In this document: positions 46,555 through 59,577 of the stretch, one piece after another
Layout: each line of letters begins with the position of its first letter
How positions within the stretch are numbered: the stretch's first letter is position 1
Assembly: GCA_009760855.2 (NCBI GenBank)
Contig: WPIO01000026.1
Span: 2,245,501-2,309,500 of the forward strand
DNA from: Cristatella mucedo
Taxonomy: Eukaryota; Bryozoa; Phylactolaemata; Cristatellidae
DNA length: 64,000 nucleotides
Reading direction: 5' to 3'
Notes under the pieces: model-generated
Seen by the model: the letters and a program-made list of their open reading frames with translations, nothing else
Database searches by the model: none
Told to the model about the DNA's origin: nothing
Made by a program: the position numbers and the translations under genes

Positions 46555-47200
<646 letters not shown>

Positions 47201-48309
47201 GAAGTGGTAACACTGAGGTACGGGCGCCCTTTGTTGATGCTTCGTTCTGTTACCGTTGACTTACCAGCATTAATTTGAGCACCAACCATAAGCCATTAGC
47301 CCACTGTAGAGGCAGCAGTGGCCTTTCTATTTTTCCGGCTTTTGAGAGTACATGCATCGTTGCAACAACAGTGTTTTCGGTCTAACGACTGTAGAACAGA
47401 GGCCGCTACAGTGAGCTACAGAACATTTACAACAAAACGACGGCCATCACCGTAAACATACGTCACTCAGTGAATATCTTCGAGGAAACCATAGACAGCA
47501 ACGCGACAAAGTATGCGAGAGCCGTGTAAAACATCACTCACAGGCAGAGAATTGTTGCCTCGCATAGCTATCAGTACGCTCGGATTACTGCTCTTAAGGA
47601 AATAAGCATTTCCTTGACTTCTCTGTAAGCAGCAGAGCTAACACAAGCTCCTACGGAATGCTCTATATTATCAATTTTTATATCGCTCTAGACTAAACCA
47701 ACATCTCAAATTCTCTTCAATATTATCTCGTGCTTCGATTTCACACTCTGGTACTCTCTCCAGCTCGGTTGTTGCAGTTACCTCTCACACTTCATATCCT
47801 ATCACCATTTTCTTTCTCTCCTGTCTATATTTTCTGCCTATAATCACTGTCACCCCTAAAAATTGACCCCCATCGCATTTTAGCAGAGAGCCAAGAGAAA
47901 CACCAGGGTACCACTGGCGAAGTTCTCCACTGGTGTTGGGTTCCATATCATTAAGAGATGTATGAGTCACTGTGCACAGTCCGGGGTCGTTCGGTGATTC
48001 TAATTGAGGATGCTGCGATCCGACTGCCACCATTGCTGATAAATAAGGCGCACTGCCTCTTTAATAACTGCAAGCAGCTTAAAAGCTTAATGAGCCAGCC
48101 GGCTACCGTAGCTTGACACTAAGTTTAATCACATTCTAAGACTACGGAGTGCCTATTCTGGCGTCTAACTAACGATTGTATTCTTCATGGTTAAGAGTAG
48201 GCAGGAACAAATGTGAATCTGTCCTGGCTTGGCTACCGAAATAATCTCTAAGGCCTCTGTAGCTGGCAAGTCGTAGGGCTACAGCGATGGCAAAAATCCA
48301 CGAGATTCA
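47201..48309. other. Unassigned sequence
   Basis: No gene or recognisable repeat is supported. Confidence 0.4.
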
Positions 48310-48870
48310 GCTAAATGTATAATTGCTGAAGGGGCTGGAGTGGTTTCTGGTTGATCAAGTGATGGGGATCAAAATTTCCACTCCGATCAACAAGGTCCGT
48401 AAAGGATCGACGCCTTCAAAACAGTTTCCTAACCAAACGGATGCACCATATTCATCAGCCTGCTGCTCACAGGTCCTCTGTAGATAATAAATTTAGCGAT
48501 TTTCATTATTACCTAAAAACCTTTCTTGACTGAAGCTTTTCCTTTCAGGTCACAGGCTGCAGGAATCACTTTTAGCAATTCAATTACGACATATTCTACT
48601 ATGATTCCAATTGGCGTACATTGGTGCATATCTTCTCGGCGTCCGGCATTTTGCGTCTGCGATACTCACTTGGTTGACTGCCCCTCGATCCATATGTTCT
48701 TCTTCATTTGTCTTTGCTGTTAAAAATGAGCTCCGTTGGCTACTAGATAGGAGCCAGTAGCCGCTAAACGCTTTGAGTGATATATAATAAATACCGACGA
48801 AATACTCACACATTCTTATAGCTTTCGGGAATTGCAAATGGAGATACACTGCATTACCTTACATTATTAG
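48310..48870 (+). mobile_element. Second-group LINE 3' fragment
   Basis: Aligned with 32.68-33.21 kb: CTGAAGGGGCTGGAGTGG for LKELGWL, CGCTCACAGGTCCTCTGTAG-like words, and the end GGAGATACACTGCATTACCT with an ATTAC-type tail. Frame heavily broken. Confidence 0.7.
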
Positions 48871-49237
48871 CCTCTGACTTAGCGTAACTGGAATTCGTCA
48901 GCAACAAGATCAGAGATCTTGGGCTCCTTTAGTTTAATGCTGAACTTTTGTCGTTCAGGCTGGAACAGTGGAACGTGTCTCTCTATGCTCAATGAAGCTA
49001 GCGCTAGAAGAAGCAATAGTCAGGTGTTCAAGAAACATAAGATGTCTTTTTTAGAAAAGCATGCCAGTGGACCCAAGAAAGACACTCAGAGCCGTGGGCT
49101 GGTTAGAGACACGTTAATAGCAAGTTATTAATAAGCAAACCACGTATAAAAACGCGGCATTCAGGGAAAGCTGATGGGTACATACACCGAGAATTCAAGT
49201 ATTTTTATCATTCAGCAAAAAGAGAGCCAAGCTGAAC

Positions 49238-49330
49238 CCAATCCCCACAACCCAGATGCAGCAGCATACTTTTCGCCATTCTATGTTGCCGAGAGTGGTT
49301 CCAGTGACACGGGCCATCGCCAAGGCGGTA
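49238..49330 (+). repeat. Dispersed repeat shared with 16.29-16.38 kb
   Basis: Reads PDAAAYFSPFYVAES in a 68-residue open frame. See the partner at 16,290. Identity unknown. Confidence 0.5.
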
Positions 49331-49479
49331 TGACACGGAGGCAGCAAGGCACTGAGGTCATCCCAGCGACAGTGATTTAAAGAAATCCTTGTCTGAATGG
49401 GACCCGGACAACAGAGCCTACTAAGCCTTTTGCAGTTGATTAAAAAAATTGAGCTTTACATGTTGGCAGTCAATGCGTA

Positions 49480-50062
49480 TGGCGTCATGTTTAAGTCCGG
49501 AGCACGTTTCGTGCTTTCGGTGCTTTCAAAAGAGCTGAAGTTCCGATCGCGAAATTTTTGTAATTAAGTTCAAGGACTGAAGAGACAGCTGGGTACTGGG
49601 GAGTGGGTATGCAAGAGCGCTAGCACTAGTGGAGCAAGATTGTCCGGCCGGTGTGCCAGTGTAAGCGAGTGAACCACACTGTCCGTGAGAGATACGGAGA
49701 GAAAATGAAGCAGATTTGATGCCTAATAGGGAGCTAATGAAGCTCGAGCAGAAATGATGAGACGTAGCAGCTATGCTGTTGAAAAGGGGCTGAACTGGGT
49801 GCTGAGTGTTTCGCTAGTTGCGAATGACTAGGTGCACAGGCGCGGAGTTTTGACGAAAATAAATTTCAGGGATCTTATTCAGAAAATCCCTAGTCACTCG
49901 AGTTTGAATGTGTTCGAGGCAGGTTACATTTTGAGCGAGTCATAGTCATTGCATGGCTAAGAAGGGTCAGATGACTTGTTGAACTGAGAATCATCAGCAT
50001 AGAAACTAACTACAAGTTTGTGATTGAATATGAAGTATGCTACTAAGAGTCGGTAGAGAGTT
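49480..50062 (-). mobile_element. Second-group LINE RT fragment with FYADD box, reverse strand
   Basis: On the minus strand near 50,005-49,980 it reads HKLVVSFYADDSQFNKSSDP, a non-LTR RT catalytic box with both aspartates present. Decayed thumb sequence follows toward 49.5 kb. It abuts the plus-strand LINE fragment starting at 50,070. Confidence 0.65.
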
Positions 50063-50069
50063 CTAAGAA

Positions 50070-50530
50070 GGATAGCTTCTTTTCCCGGTTTATAATCTCC
50101 CTCCTGCCGATGTGACTTCCAGGCACAATCTTGGCATGCACTTCAATGTAGTTGACACTCAGTTGAACATTTGCTTTGATCCCTCCCACCACTCAAGCAT
50201 GACGAACTCTCTCAACTCCCTTGCTGCATGCATTGATGATATATGCACATGAATGACAGCACACTTTCTTAAATTAAATGACGGTGAAAGTAACTTACTA
50301 ACAATGTTCAAACTGACGAGATTTAGAAATTGGCAAACATTAGGCTAACAATCGGCTGTGCCAGCATATCTCTTGTTGAGTCAGCACGAAATTTAGGTGT
50401 GCTGTCCCACAGTGACCTTTCATTCGACGGCTACATCAACTCCACGGTCAAGTCAGCTACACACTTAATCAGCTACAAACTTAAGTCAAGTCAGGTAAAG
50501 GCTTACTCAGCCACACACTTGAGTGCAGCA
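50070..50530 (+). mobile_element. CR1/L2-like LINE RT fragment
   Basis: VTSRHNLGMHFNVVDTQLNI marks the catalytic region, with YADD changed to NVVD. Then NSLNSLAACIDDI, and from 50,330 IGCASISLVESARNLGVLSH and DLSFDGYINSTVKSA. Ends near 50.53 kb without a 3' tail. Confidence 0.8.
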
Positions 50531-51169
50531 CCAATGCACGCAGTTGCACTGCCAATAGCCAGCGCCAGTAGCCAGGCGGCCAAGAAGAGCATCCATGCCA
50601 CCAGAAGCCATCATTATAAGTTCACATAAATAGTGCAAAAGAGTTCTTTTTACAACGGTGGAGAGTTCCTGGCTATCAGCACCGGTTTTGACTTAGAACA
50701 TTCATTGCTTATTAAACAGCTGCATATATGTTGCAGTGAGGCAATCTGAATCGGAAGCCTGTGAACATGAGCAAGATGGCTAAATGAGATCAGATTGCCT
50801 TGGCAGTAGCCAGCTCTCTCCAGCCGTGGAGGTGCTGACAATGGCACTAGGCCGATGTCTTAGCTGTCCGGCACAAATCCAAGCATTCCCCCCATCTGTG
50901 GGAACACAAATCTACCACAAACTGCAGCCATCAGCCGGTCTGGTTTGGAACGAACAATAGCTTAATTGTGCCAAAACAATGCATGCTTGGAATATACCGG
51001 CTGCCGGAAGAGTGCTGAGAAGAGAAGGGCAGAAGGGAGGAGAAGGCTGGATCCTTTAGACCGTCAGCAATCCACAGGGTGTACACTGGCCTTGACCAGC
51101 CTGCTTTCCAATAATAATAATAATAATAATTAGAATGAGATTTATATTACAACCAGCTTACCGTTTATG
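50531..51169. other. Unassigned; short (ATA)n at 51,113-51,131
   Basis: No gene supported. The small ATA tract precedes the next LINE fragment. Confidence 0.4.
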
Positions 51170-52096
51170 GATAAATTGAGTGTAATTGAGAAGTAGGAAA
51201 GGTTAACGCTCAAAATCGGCTCTGCGACCGTATCTCCTGTTGAATATGGGCAAAATCTAGGAATCATGTTAAGAAGAGGCCTTTTATTAGACTACCACAT
51301 CAGCTCCACAGTCGCTTGCCTACTTTCAGCTACATACCATTGCTAAGACTTTGGGCTTGTTTAGACAGAGATGCCATATCTAAATTGGTCTATACATGTG
51401 TGACATCCCTTCTTGACTTCAGTAACTCACTGCTCCTTGGTCAACTGGCCTGTGCACTCAGGTGCTTAAAGCTGCTACAAAACCCAGCAGTTAGGCTTGT
51501 CTGTCGTAAGCCTCGCAGTCGCCACATCTCACCACTTCTTGCCAAATTGCACTGGCGCTCGGTCAAGCAACCACCGACTTCAAGGTTTTGTCACTCACTT
51601 TTAGGTCTCTCCATCCTTTGACTCCAGCTTACCTATTCGATCTACTATCCCGCCAGGATAACATCATACCAGTCGCTTTTCGGAATCAAACTGTCTACCC
51701 AAAACTCGTACAAATCTCAAATCCTTTGGAGTCCGTGCCTTTAGTTCGTATGCACCCAAAGCCTGGAACTCACGCCCTGCATGCGTCACGACATCTTCTG
51801 ACTGGTCCACACTTAAAAAGAAACTAAAAGCATATCTATGTGTCAAAGAATTTAGTAGGTCCATGTGATCTTTACTTTATGCATTTGTGCTTCATGGCAC
51901 TGCATGCTGCCACTAACCCAAATTTGCATGCCGAACCTGTGCATGCCCCCATAACCATGTTATTCTCGTAGTTAATTGAGCTGGCAACCACTAACCATTC
52001 GATTGTGCTTCCTTCGCAGCAAATGTAAAGGGCCTAGAAAGACATTGAGTTCTCTGAGGGGGCTATATCAAATGCATAATAATAATAGTAATAATA
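51170..52096 (+). mobile_element. CR1/L2-like LINE 3' third
   Basis: LTLKIGSATVSPVE, CRKPRSRHISPLLAKLHW, FRSLHPLTPAYLFDLLS and SYAPKAWNSRPACVTTSSD in several frames. It ends CAAATGTAAAGGGCCTAGAA ... GAGGGGGCTATATCAAATG and an ATA-rich tail. Confidence 0.85.
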
Positions 52097-53760
52097 CAAT
52101 TGTATACTGCCCTCAGAGAACTTAATCACCGGTGAGCCATGACGGCAAGCTAGGATTGCTTTTCACGACCAAAGTCATGAGTTCGTGAGTTCGAATCCTG
52201 CAGCTGGCGATTGTTCAGCGCCCTGCAAGCTGTGGTGATAGCCATAGAGGATCTTCTGTTACTATTCTTAACGGACTTTTAAATCAGCTATTAGTTTTTT
52301 AGGCACTGTACATATGCTGTAAATAAAGTATGACCGATTGGTTAGTGCACAAATAGCAGGCGCAATGTCAAAAAACCTAAAATGATTAGAGGTGACATGC
52401 ACAAGGTCACCATGCAAATATAGTTAATGGGGGAATTTGCAGACCCAGCAAGCAAGGCAAGACCAACAAAATGGACCCACTAAATGCTGTGATAAATAGT
52501 TGCGTTTGGAGCTTCTTTGTGAATTTCAAGTCAGGGGTTGTTGTGACTGCAGTAGGTACTGAGCTCCAAGCTTTTGAGCATAGGAACTAAAGGCACAAAC
52601 TCAAAAGTTCGAGTTTCCAGCTAGGTATAGCTTAAGCATTTAATTCTGAAAAACTGTCGGTAAGATGCGTAGCCTGAGGGGAGTAGATTTGGCAGGTAGG
52701 CTTGAACGAAATAATTAAAGTGTCCTAAAAGTGAATGGTCGCATCTAGAAGTTGATACTTTGTTAGACTGGGAGCCAGTGCAGGTCGGGTGGAAGTGGTG
52801 TAATGTGGCACCTGCAGTGCTAGCGACAGACATGGCTGGCTGCAGAATTTTGCACCATCTGTAAGTGCCTGATTGCACAGGCTGGTAGACAAGAAAGCAG
52901 TGAGTCACAGAAGTCGTCGAGACAGGATGTCACAAATGCTTGAACCAATTTAGATAAATTATCCATGTCTAACCAAGCTCAAATTTTAGCAATGTTATGT
53001 TAAATAAAAAAGGCAGGATTGATCTTGGAGATGCTGTGGCCGTTTAATGTAAGGTCACTTTGGAACAGGATACCCAGATCTCGTGCAGATGCAACAGGAG
53101 ATATGTTGGCAGAGCCAATTTTCAGCGGGAAGTTGCACTATTTCTGAATCAAACTGGGCTGTCCCAGAACTACTAATATTGCTTTATCGTCATTTAATGC
53201 TTGCTCAATTACGTACCTGCTGAGAATTTGCTGCCATCTATGTGAGGATTTCATCAATAAATGCAGCAATAGAGTGGAGAGGATTCGATATTATATAGGG
53301 ACGGGAGGGATAAAAGAAAAGATACAACCGAGTATATGCATAGAATGGGTAAACCTAGATTGTACCCCTTACTCAAATCGGCAAGAGGGAATTTTCGAAC
53401 CGTGAAAAAAGTTGAACCAACACAGAGCTCCGAGGTACACCATATTTCAGTGAATCAAGTGATCTTGCCAGTTCACAGCAGTGATCAGCATCCTCCCACT
53501 GAGACCGCACCGGAGCCATTGTAGTGCGGTTCTGATGATGCCCAGGCGATATGAGAGGTGCTCAAGATGAACATGGTAGTCAATAGTATCAAAAGCTCAC
53601 GAAAGATCAAGGAAAACAAGCTGTGAGACTCTACATAAGCCTGCGTTTCTAGGAAAGTCGTTCAAACGCAAAGCAATGCTGACTCTGTGGAGTGGTTAGC
53701 TCTAAAAGCTTGGTGTTTGAGCCGGGAGACATGCTGCTTTGTTGCATACCCGTTGCATTT
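52097..53760 (-). mobile_element. CR1/L2-like LINE, reverse strand, tail-to-tail with its neighbour
   Basis: The 3' end (complement of ACTGCCCTCAGAGAACTTAA) begins directly after the tail of the plus-strand element ending at 52,096. Minus-strand coding includes FHPTCTGSQSNKVSTSRC (HWLPVKQ region) and, near 53.5 kb, the RT palm. A SINE splits the 3' end at about 52.13-52.31 kb. Confidence 0.8.
52125..52310 (+). mobile_element. tRNA-derived SINE inside a LINE 3' end
   Basis: GTGAGCCATGACGGCAAGCT (A-box side), CACGACCAAAGTCATGAG, B box AGTTCGAATCC at 52,188-52,198, CTGCAGCTGGCGATT, then GCAAGCTGTGGTGATAGCCA. It separates the two halves of the LINE 3' hairpin sequence. Confidence 0.75.
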
Positions 53761-53984
53761 GCCAGCCTGACAACAGTTCATCTGGAGGGCTGTCCTTATC
53801 TGCCTTGGCTTCAGATTTTAGCATGAACTGTTTCAAGACCTTATAATTCAGAAACCACAAATGATAAAAACAAGTCAGAAACTGGTTTGTTGAGCACGGT
53901 GCTCGTTAAACATCAATTCACATAGATGCTCGAATTTATTTTTGATAAGGCACGGTGGGTGACTTCTTTAAAGGTAATAGCGAT

Positions 53985-54055
53985 AACTTATACATCACCC
54001 TCAGGGAACTACATCCTTTCTAGTTACTTTGCATTTGCTTTAAAGGATGAGTTAC
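53985..54055 (-). mobile_element. LINE 3' end stub
   Basis: CCCTCAGGGAACTACATCC, then TTTGCATTTGCTTTAAAGG is a reversed, diverged LINE 3' end. An 84-residue open frame across it is therefore unlikely to be a gene. Confidence 0.6.
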
Positions 54056-54839
54056 CGATGAATGCAAAGTGCAAACGGCATGACGATAAAAAGATTCAGG
54101 CTGCCAATTATACTTTTGTGTACAGAAATGCCACTGCCATTTCGCCAGGATCGGAAGCATGTTTTAGTCTGGACTGCTAGCACAGGGTACACGCACTGTT
54201 GGCCTTGGCACTCGAGCGATAGGCTTAGGGCTGAGCTTCATTTGGCGCCTAGCTTGAAACATCGCCGATCGATGCCAGTCGAATTCGCACACGTGCACAC
54301 GAGCATACACAATTTAGAATGTACAAGTCTAGGAGCTGAAAGAAGTCCTCAGAGGAGATTCTTTGGGGCAAATGAGTCGCTGAACATCGTGCATCATGCA
54401 TGATAAGTGGCAAAGTCTCGTTGCAAAGTTAGTTTAGCCCCACCTTCCAGAGTTCGGACTCGAGTAGTAAGGCAACTCGAAATCGAGATTGGCTCTGCCT
54501 AACCTCACTACTAGGGTTCGCTATCAAGCGAAGGCTGCGAACAAGCCTGGATTTGCCACCGCAGGAACTGGCAAACCAAACCAGACGGCCCGCCATGCGG
54601 GCTATGTACTTGGCCACCGAGACTTCGCTGCAGGGCCTGAGGCCGATGGCTGAGACGGCAGCCGTGAGAGAGGTAAGAGCTGTGAGACCTCGTGACCGGA
54701 CGTGTCGATAGCCGTCGGCAGCTATTACCTTCCCAATAAAAACTGATCCCACCACGAGGCTCGATTAATATTGGCCTCTTGACCTGCTGTAGCCCCAGCC
54801 TCACTACTTTATTAAGTTCTTAGCTTAAATCCATTTCAG
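54056..54839. other. Unassigned; probable 5' part of duplicated copy D
   Basis: Near 54.64-54.69 kb GACGGCAGCCGTGAGAGAGG resembles the end of PAN exon 1 (GCGGCTGTGAGAGCAG in copy C), but no open exon is left. Nothing else was recognised. Confidence 0.35.
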
Positions 54840-55760
54840 AGGTACTCCTTCGCTAAGTGCACTTGCAGCAGTTTCTGCACAGCCATCAAGTAGCCGTCAA
54901 TAGGCAGCCTGGTCAGGTTCGTGCGAGCTGGTTTCAGAGGATAGGCTCGTGCGGGTGGCCGGGGCGACTCCACTACTGCTACTGATGGATAACAGTGTCT
55001 GTATGTCTCTCTCTGCCTTTTAAGTTTGCTGTGAACTTCAGCATTGCCGTTGATAAATGCTTCCGTCAGTGAATGACTTCAAATGGCGATATGTTTAAAT
55101 ATCCTCTCTTGTCAGCTAAAACAGACATCTTTCCGAATGACTAAAGGTTTATTTTAATAACCAGATATAAAAACCAGATGGTAAGTGGATGTGTGAAAGC
55201 GTTTGTATAACTCATTGCACATACAGAATAATAAGATAGTAAATTAAGGTAAGTAAATAATTGAAAGCTTCAAAGCAGACACACAGTTATACAAAATAAT
55301 TCTCTCGGACTGAGCTAAGGCTAATAGAGTACCAATTAGGATATTTTCAACTATTCGCTAGATATGGTGGTGACTGTAAAGCAAATCGTTCATGGTCATC
55401 TGTGTTTTCTATTGGACGTCTGTGATATCACTGCATGCTTCAAAAAGCTAAATGTACAAATAGCTACGATAGATTCATGCGACCCTCCATACTCATTGTC
55501 TGCAAACCTATGGAAAGACTCTTTTAACTGCATTTTAGAGCTCAAGCTTTATTTTCTGAGTTACTTTAATGCTCGCATTCAAAGGTCTGCTGTTTGAGTG
55601 AGGAAATACATTTGGTAAGTGCAACAACCAAATCTGATCAGTACACACACACATGCGTAGAAAATTGGCAAGCTTTAACATTATTGATTGTAGGTGTGGT
55701 TCGGCTCTTACATATGCATTCTTGATTTTTAAAAAAAACAAAAGTTCAGTTCCCAGTTGA
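54380..55760 (+). other. Duplicated segment, copy D
   Basis: Inverted relative to A and B. After the broken PAN exon, TATACAAAATAATTCTCTCG then GACTGAGCTAAGG is the reverse complement of the block at 8,150 and 41,220. The part from 55,471 (GATTCATGCGACCCTCC) matches 63,663 in copy C (GATTCATGTAACCTACC). Confidence 0.6.
54840..54988 (+). pseudogene. PAN/Apple exon 2, copy D, broken
   Basis: Follows the acceptor CCATTTCAG. Pieces CSSFCTAIK and AWSGSCELVSEDRL align with exon 2 of copies B and C but lie in different frames. A TAG replaces the TAC codon of the conserved Tyr. The donor position reads ATAAC instead of GTAAC. Length is about 149 bp against 139. Three independent lesions make this a pseudogene. 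Confidence 0.6.
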
Positions 55761-56034
55761 ACCAACTTATGCAGGTATCGTCTTCGACAGCTGCCTACAT
55801 TTTTAAATCTTCTTTAAGATCTCCCGTTGCAGAACGTGATCTCATTAAATGTGGTAATGACTCTTGTAGCCTGTGCCTGTCTATTTCTCCTTTACCTTTG
55901 CCGCCTTGAGAAACTATCTCACTGATGTTCTCAGCAGGTTCTAACCGGGTTTCGGCACCGTCTTAGCCCTTGTTTCTCCCGCCGACCTGCTGCTCGGCTT
56001 TCGCTGACGATGCTACTTGAAGCATCTATTTTGT
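55761..56034. other. Unassigned sequence
   Basis: Nothing recognised with confidence. Confidence 0.4.
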
Positions 56035-56470
56035 GCACAATAATATTAATGATAATACTTTTGATGTAGCACCCTTAGATAACTCAATCTCTTTCTAGAC
56101 GCTTTACGTTTGCTGCAAAGGAAGCACGATCGACTGGTTAGTGGTAGCATTATCAATAAGCAACGAGAATAGCGTGGTTAAAGGTGACATGCACAGGGTC
56201 AACATGCAAGAAGAGTTAGTGGCAGCATTCGGTGTGTCAGCACGCATAAGCTCATAAAGAGCGAATCACAGTGACCTACTAAATACTGTGATGAATAGAT
56301 GCGTTTTTAGTTTATTTTAAATGTGGACAAGTCAAGAGATCTCTTGGCGCTGGTCGTGAGTGAGTTCCAGGCTCTGGAAGCATTCGAGCTAAAGGCATGG
56401 TCTCCAAAGGATTTGTGATGTGTACGAGGTATGGGTAAACAGTTAGAATAAAAAAAGCTGGTGGTACGCT
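56035..56470 (-). mobile_element. CR1/L2-like LINE 3' end, reverse strand
   Basis: The minus strand ends with CAAACGTAAAGCGTCTAGAA and CTAAGGGTGCTACATC plus an ATTATTA-type tail. Upstream it reads NASRAWNSLTTSAKRSLDLS. It is cut off by the purine-rich repeat that starts near 56.5 kb. Confidence 0.8.
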
Positions 56471-56499
56471 GCAGGGTTGCTATTGCGGCCTGCAATCCA

Positions 56500-56890
56500 T
56501 GGAGAGGTAGAGAGAGCCAGAGAGCAAGAGAGAGCGGGAGAGAGAGACGGAGACAGAGACAGAGACAGAGACAGTGAGAGACGGAGTCGGAGACAGAGAG
56601 AGAAAGAGACAGAGAGACAGAGAGACAGAGAGACAGAGAGACAGAAAAACAGAGAGACAGAGAGACAGAGAGACAGAGAGACAGAGAGACAGAGAGACAG
56701 AGAGACAGAGAGACAGAAAAACAGAGAGACAGAGAGACAGAGAGTCAGAGAGACAGAGAGACAGAGAGGCAGAGAGACAGAGAGAGACAGAGCACAGAGA
56801 GAGAGACACAGAGAGAGAAAGAGAGAGAGAGAGTGAGAGAGAGAGAGAGACAGATACGTAGACACACAGACACACAGAAAGACACGCAGA
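56500..56890. repeat. Purine-rich GACAGA/GA minisatellite
   Basis: About 0.39 kb of GAGACAGA-type octamer and hexamer repeats grading into (GA)n and ACACAGAC. Long frames across it on both strands are low-complexity artefacts. Confidence 0.9.
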
Positions 56891-57489
56891 CAGACGAAAG
56901 ATAGAGGGAGTAAAACCTCTAATATAAAGTGAGAAACCGTGCATGCAAGTTCCTAACTCAGCTTGGCGTCTTGAGAAATCTTAGGTGGAAAGCAAAGCAC
57001 GCTTAAACCCGCCCGAGTCTCTGTGTGTCAGGGCAGGGTAAAGTCTATTGATTGGTGCAGGGTGGTCTCTCAACTTTGGCATGTCTCAATTGTGGCATCT
57101 AACTAACGGCACTCGAATTTGCTTATTAGCACTATCACAAATGACAAATGCCTCGTTACTAGCAGACATATGTCCTTCATTGAGCGCTAAATCTTGTAGG
57201 AAAGCAAATGACCCTCTTTCCGAGGTAGCGCTTTGAAGCTTTCGCTAGCGGTTTCGATTTTTCCAATTGAAAGAGGTAACAATGACTCACACTGCCCATT
57301 GACGGTGTTAAAAGTCTTTGCTGCTCTGCCAGCAGCATATGTTTGCCAACAATGGTTGCTAGCAGCTAGAGCACTCACACTCTGCTTTCTTGACCTAACG
57401 TGCAAGCATTCAAATTGAAAGCCTACGTCGTTTCCCACCTGTCGAAACTCGCGCTGTCACGTAGGCATATGATTATACTAGCTGGGCAT
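56891..57489. other. Unassigned sequence
   Basis: No gene is supported. Short open frames on both strands lack recognisable features. Confidence 0.4.
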
Positions 57490-58077
57490 GCCAGCGGTAT
57501 GTATTGCTTACCAAACAAGCCTCACTTCCTTGATTCGGTTTAGCCGTATCACACCACTTCTCGCCGACCTACACTGGGTCCCAGTCGGTCAATGCATTGA
57601 GTTCAAGGTTTTGTCACTCACTCCTTTCATTATTTGCCTCCAGCCTACCTATCAGATCTACGTACCCACCAAGCAAAGCATCGTAACATTCGATTTTTGT
57701 AATCTAATTGTTTACCCGTACCTGACAGATATCTCAAATCCTTTGGAGACGATGCCTTAATTCACATGCTTCCAAAGCCTGGACCTCACTCCCGACCTGC
57801 TTCAAGACATCTTCTGACGTGCCCACATTTAAAAAGAAACTAAAAATGCCTCTATTTATCACAGAATTTAGTGGGTCCCTGTCTTGTATCCGCTTTTGTG
57901 TACTGATCCTGTACATGTCACCCCAGACCATGTTATTCTTGTTGTTTATTGAGCAAGATACCAAATAACTATTCAGTCGTGCTTCTTTTGCAGCAAATGC
58001 AAAGAGCCGAGAACGAGATTGAGTTCTCTGAGGGCACTATATCAAGTGTAATAGTAATAATAATATTATTATTCGGT
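57490..58077 (+). mobile_element. CR1/L2-like LINE 3' end
   Basis: SRITPLLADLHWVPVGQCIE then FKVLSLTPFI, LQPTYQIYVPTKQ, and CAAATGCAAAGAGCCGAGAA ... GAGGGCACTATATCAAGTG with an ATAATAAT tail. Confidence 0.85.
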
Positions 58078-59190
58078 GCAAAGTACACTGACATAAGATA
58101 GATATTTAGCTGCAAAATGATTTTGTGAAAGGTTCACACGACAGGCCTCGAGCTCAAGTATCGGTTGTTAGGTTCCGATAGAGCTGTTGCTCAAGGAGAA
58201 TTTCGATTGAAATAAAGAAAAATGACCCGACAAATGAATCCTTTCCTAAATCCAGCCATCATCGGAAGTCGAGCAAAGTTGTCTCAATTCTCTTCGGTAG
58301 ATGGAGGGGTTGCTGCGAAAGCCCACGGTAACGTGCACAGCATTGGATCCAGCTTCTTCTTGTGGATCGACAAAGGCGAATCAAAATAGCAATAGCTGTA
58401 TCTTCTTTACTTGATCCTAACTAACTCTAAACTAGGTGAATTAAAAAAATATCTCGCATAGTCAGTAAATCTTTCTATTCAATACAGTCTGAAAATAAGT
58501 GACTCCAACCTCTGATGCATAATCACCCCAAAATTAGAGTAAACAATACTTCAAAAGGCTAAACGACTTCGCCTGCCGTTAGAAGCTGCCTCATGTGACT
58601 TTGGAATCGTCGTTTTCCTTATAGGGCAGTTAACGTCATCAGCAGCAGCCTAATGACCAGCATCGAGGCCGAACTGGTTAGAACATTGAGCAGATGCGGT
58701 ATAAAAAGACCAGTGAAACATAGCTAGCTAGATAGATAAACATAGCTAGCTAGATAGGTAAACATATAGATAGATAGATATGAAGGAAGAGATTAATAGA
58801 TACACTAATAGAAAGAGCTTGTATGAGAGAGAAAAAGAGAGGGAGGGACGAGAGAAGGAGCTGGAAGTTCGACACTAAGGCGATGCGTTTCGAGCAGAGA
58901 GAGTAGGATGGAGAGAGAGGGAGAGAGAGAGAGAAATAATATAAACCCACAACGTGCGCGAGGAAAGCTACCTTTGGTCTATAGATAAATGGATGAAAAA
59001 TAAGCGGATAAATAGATTTATTGGTAAATGAATAAGCAGACCGATTGATAGTCGAGAAAAAGACTCCAAAAAAAGATTCGTATGAATACCAATAGATATC
59101 GAAAGAAAGCAATGAATAGAGATGTAGATGAAGAGCCGAAAGTGGTGCAGAAAGTGTACGTCTGACCAGACCGTTCACTGAAGCCTATAA
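58078..59190. other. Unassigned; (GATA)n and (GA)n patches
   Basis: Two near-identical units of CATAGCTAGCTAGATAGATA type lie at about 58,719-58,765, followed by GATA repeats, and GA tracts lie near 58,910-58,935. A 142-residue minus-strand frame (59,178-58,750) runs through these simple repeats and is not supported. Confidence 0.45.
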
Positions 59191-59193
59191 CTG

Positions 59194-59577
59194 ATGTTCA
59201 GCTCCTCTCACCGACGATGGCACGTTGGCACGAAGATCGCACGCTGGCACGATGGCAGGCTTGTGGCAGCCGTCGGAGCTTCGCATGCGGTCCAAGAGCA
59301 GCTCTCTTCCTCGACGTTATGGCAACCATTCATGGGGTGCCCCTGCCTATCGATCCAGAGAAGCTCACGAGCACTACGAGCAATAGCTACGGCTGGCAGC
59401 TCGGCACTCGAACCTTCAGAGTGCCAACTTGGAGGCGATCGATATCCTCGTTTGGCTTTGGAATACTACGGATGGATGACGCGAGCGACATATTTTCCAG
59501 GGGCAGCCATGGATGGACTCCTGCCTGCACTGATTAGCCCTGATAAGGGAAGTTTACGAGAGTTCGCACCAAGTTAG
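59194..59577 (+). other. Open reading frames of unknown meaning
   Basis: Two overlapping plus-strand frames are open, 59,194-59,577 (127 residues) and 59,217-59,537 (106 residues). The base composition is richer in GC than the flanks. Neither has a recognised motif, signal peptide or clear splice context. At most one can be real. It could be an exon of the gene in copy D or C or a chance frame. Confidence 0.2.

Noticed and set aside
53926-54180. 84-residue open frame (+)
   Set aside because: It crosses a reversed LINE 3' end stub and has no other support.
56443-56944. Long open frames of 119-154 residues on both strands
   Set aside because: They are translations of the GACAGA/GA repeat (Ser-Leu or Arg-Glu-Asp strings).
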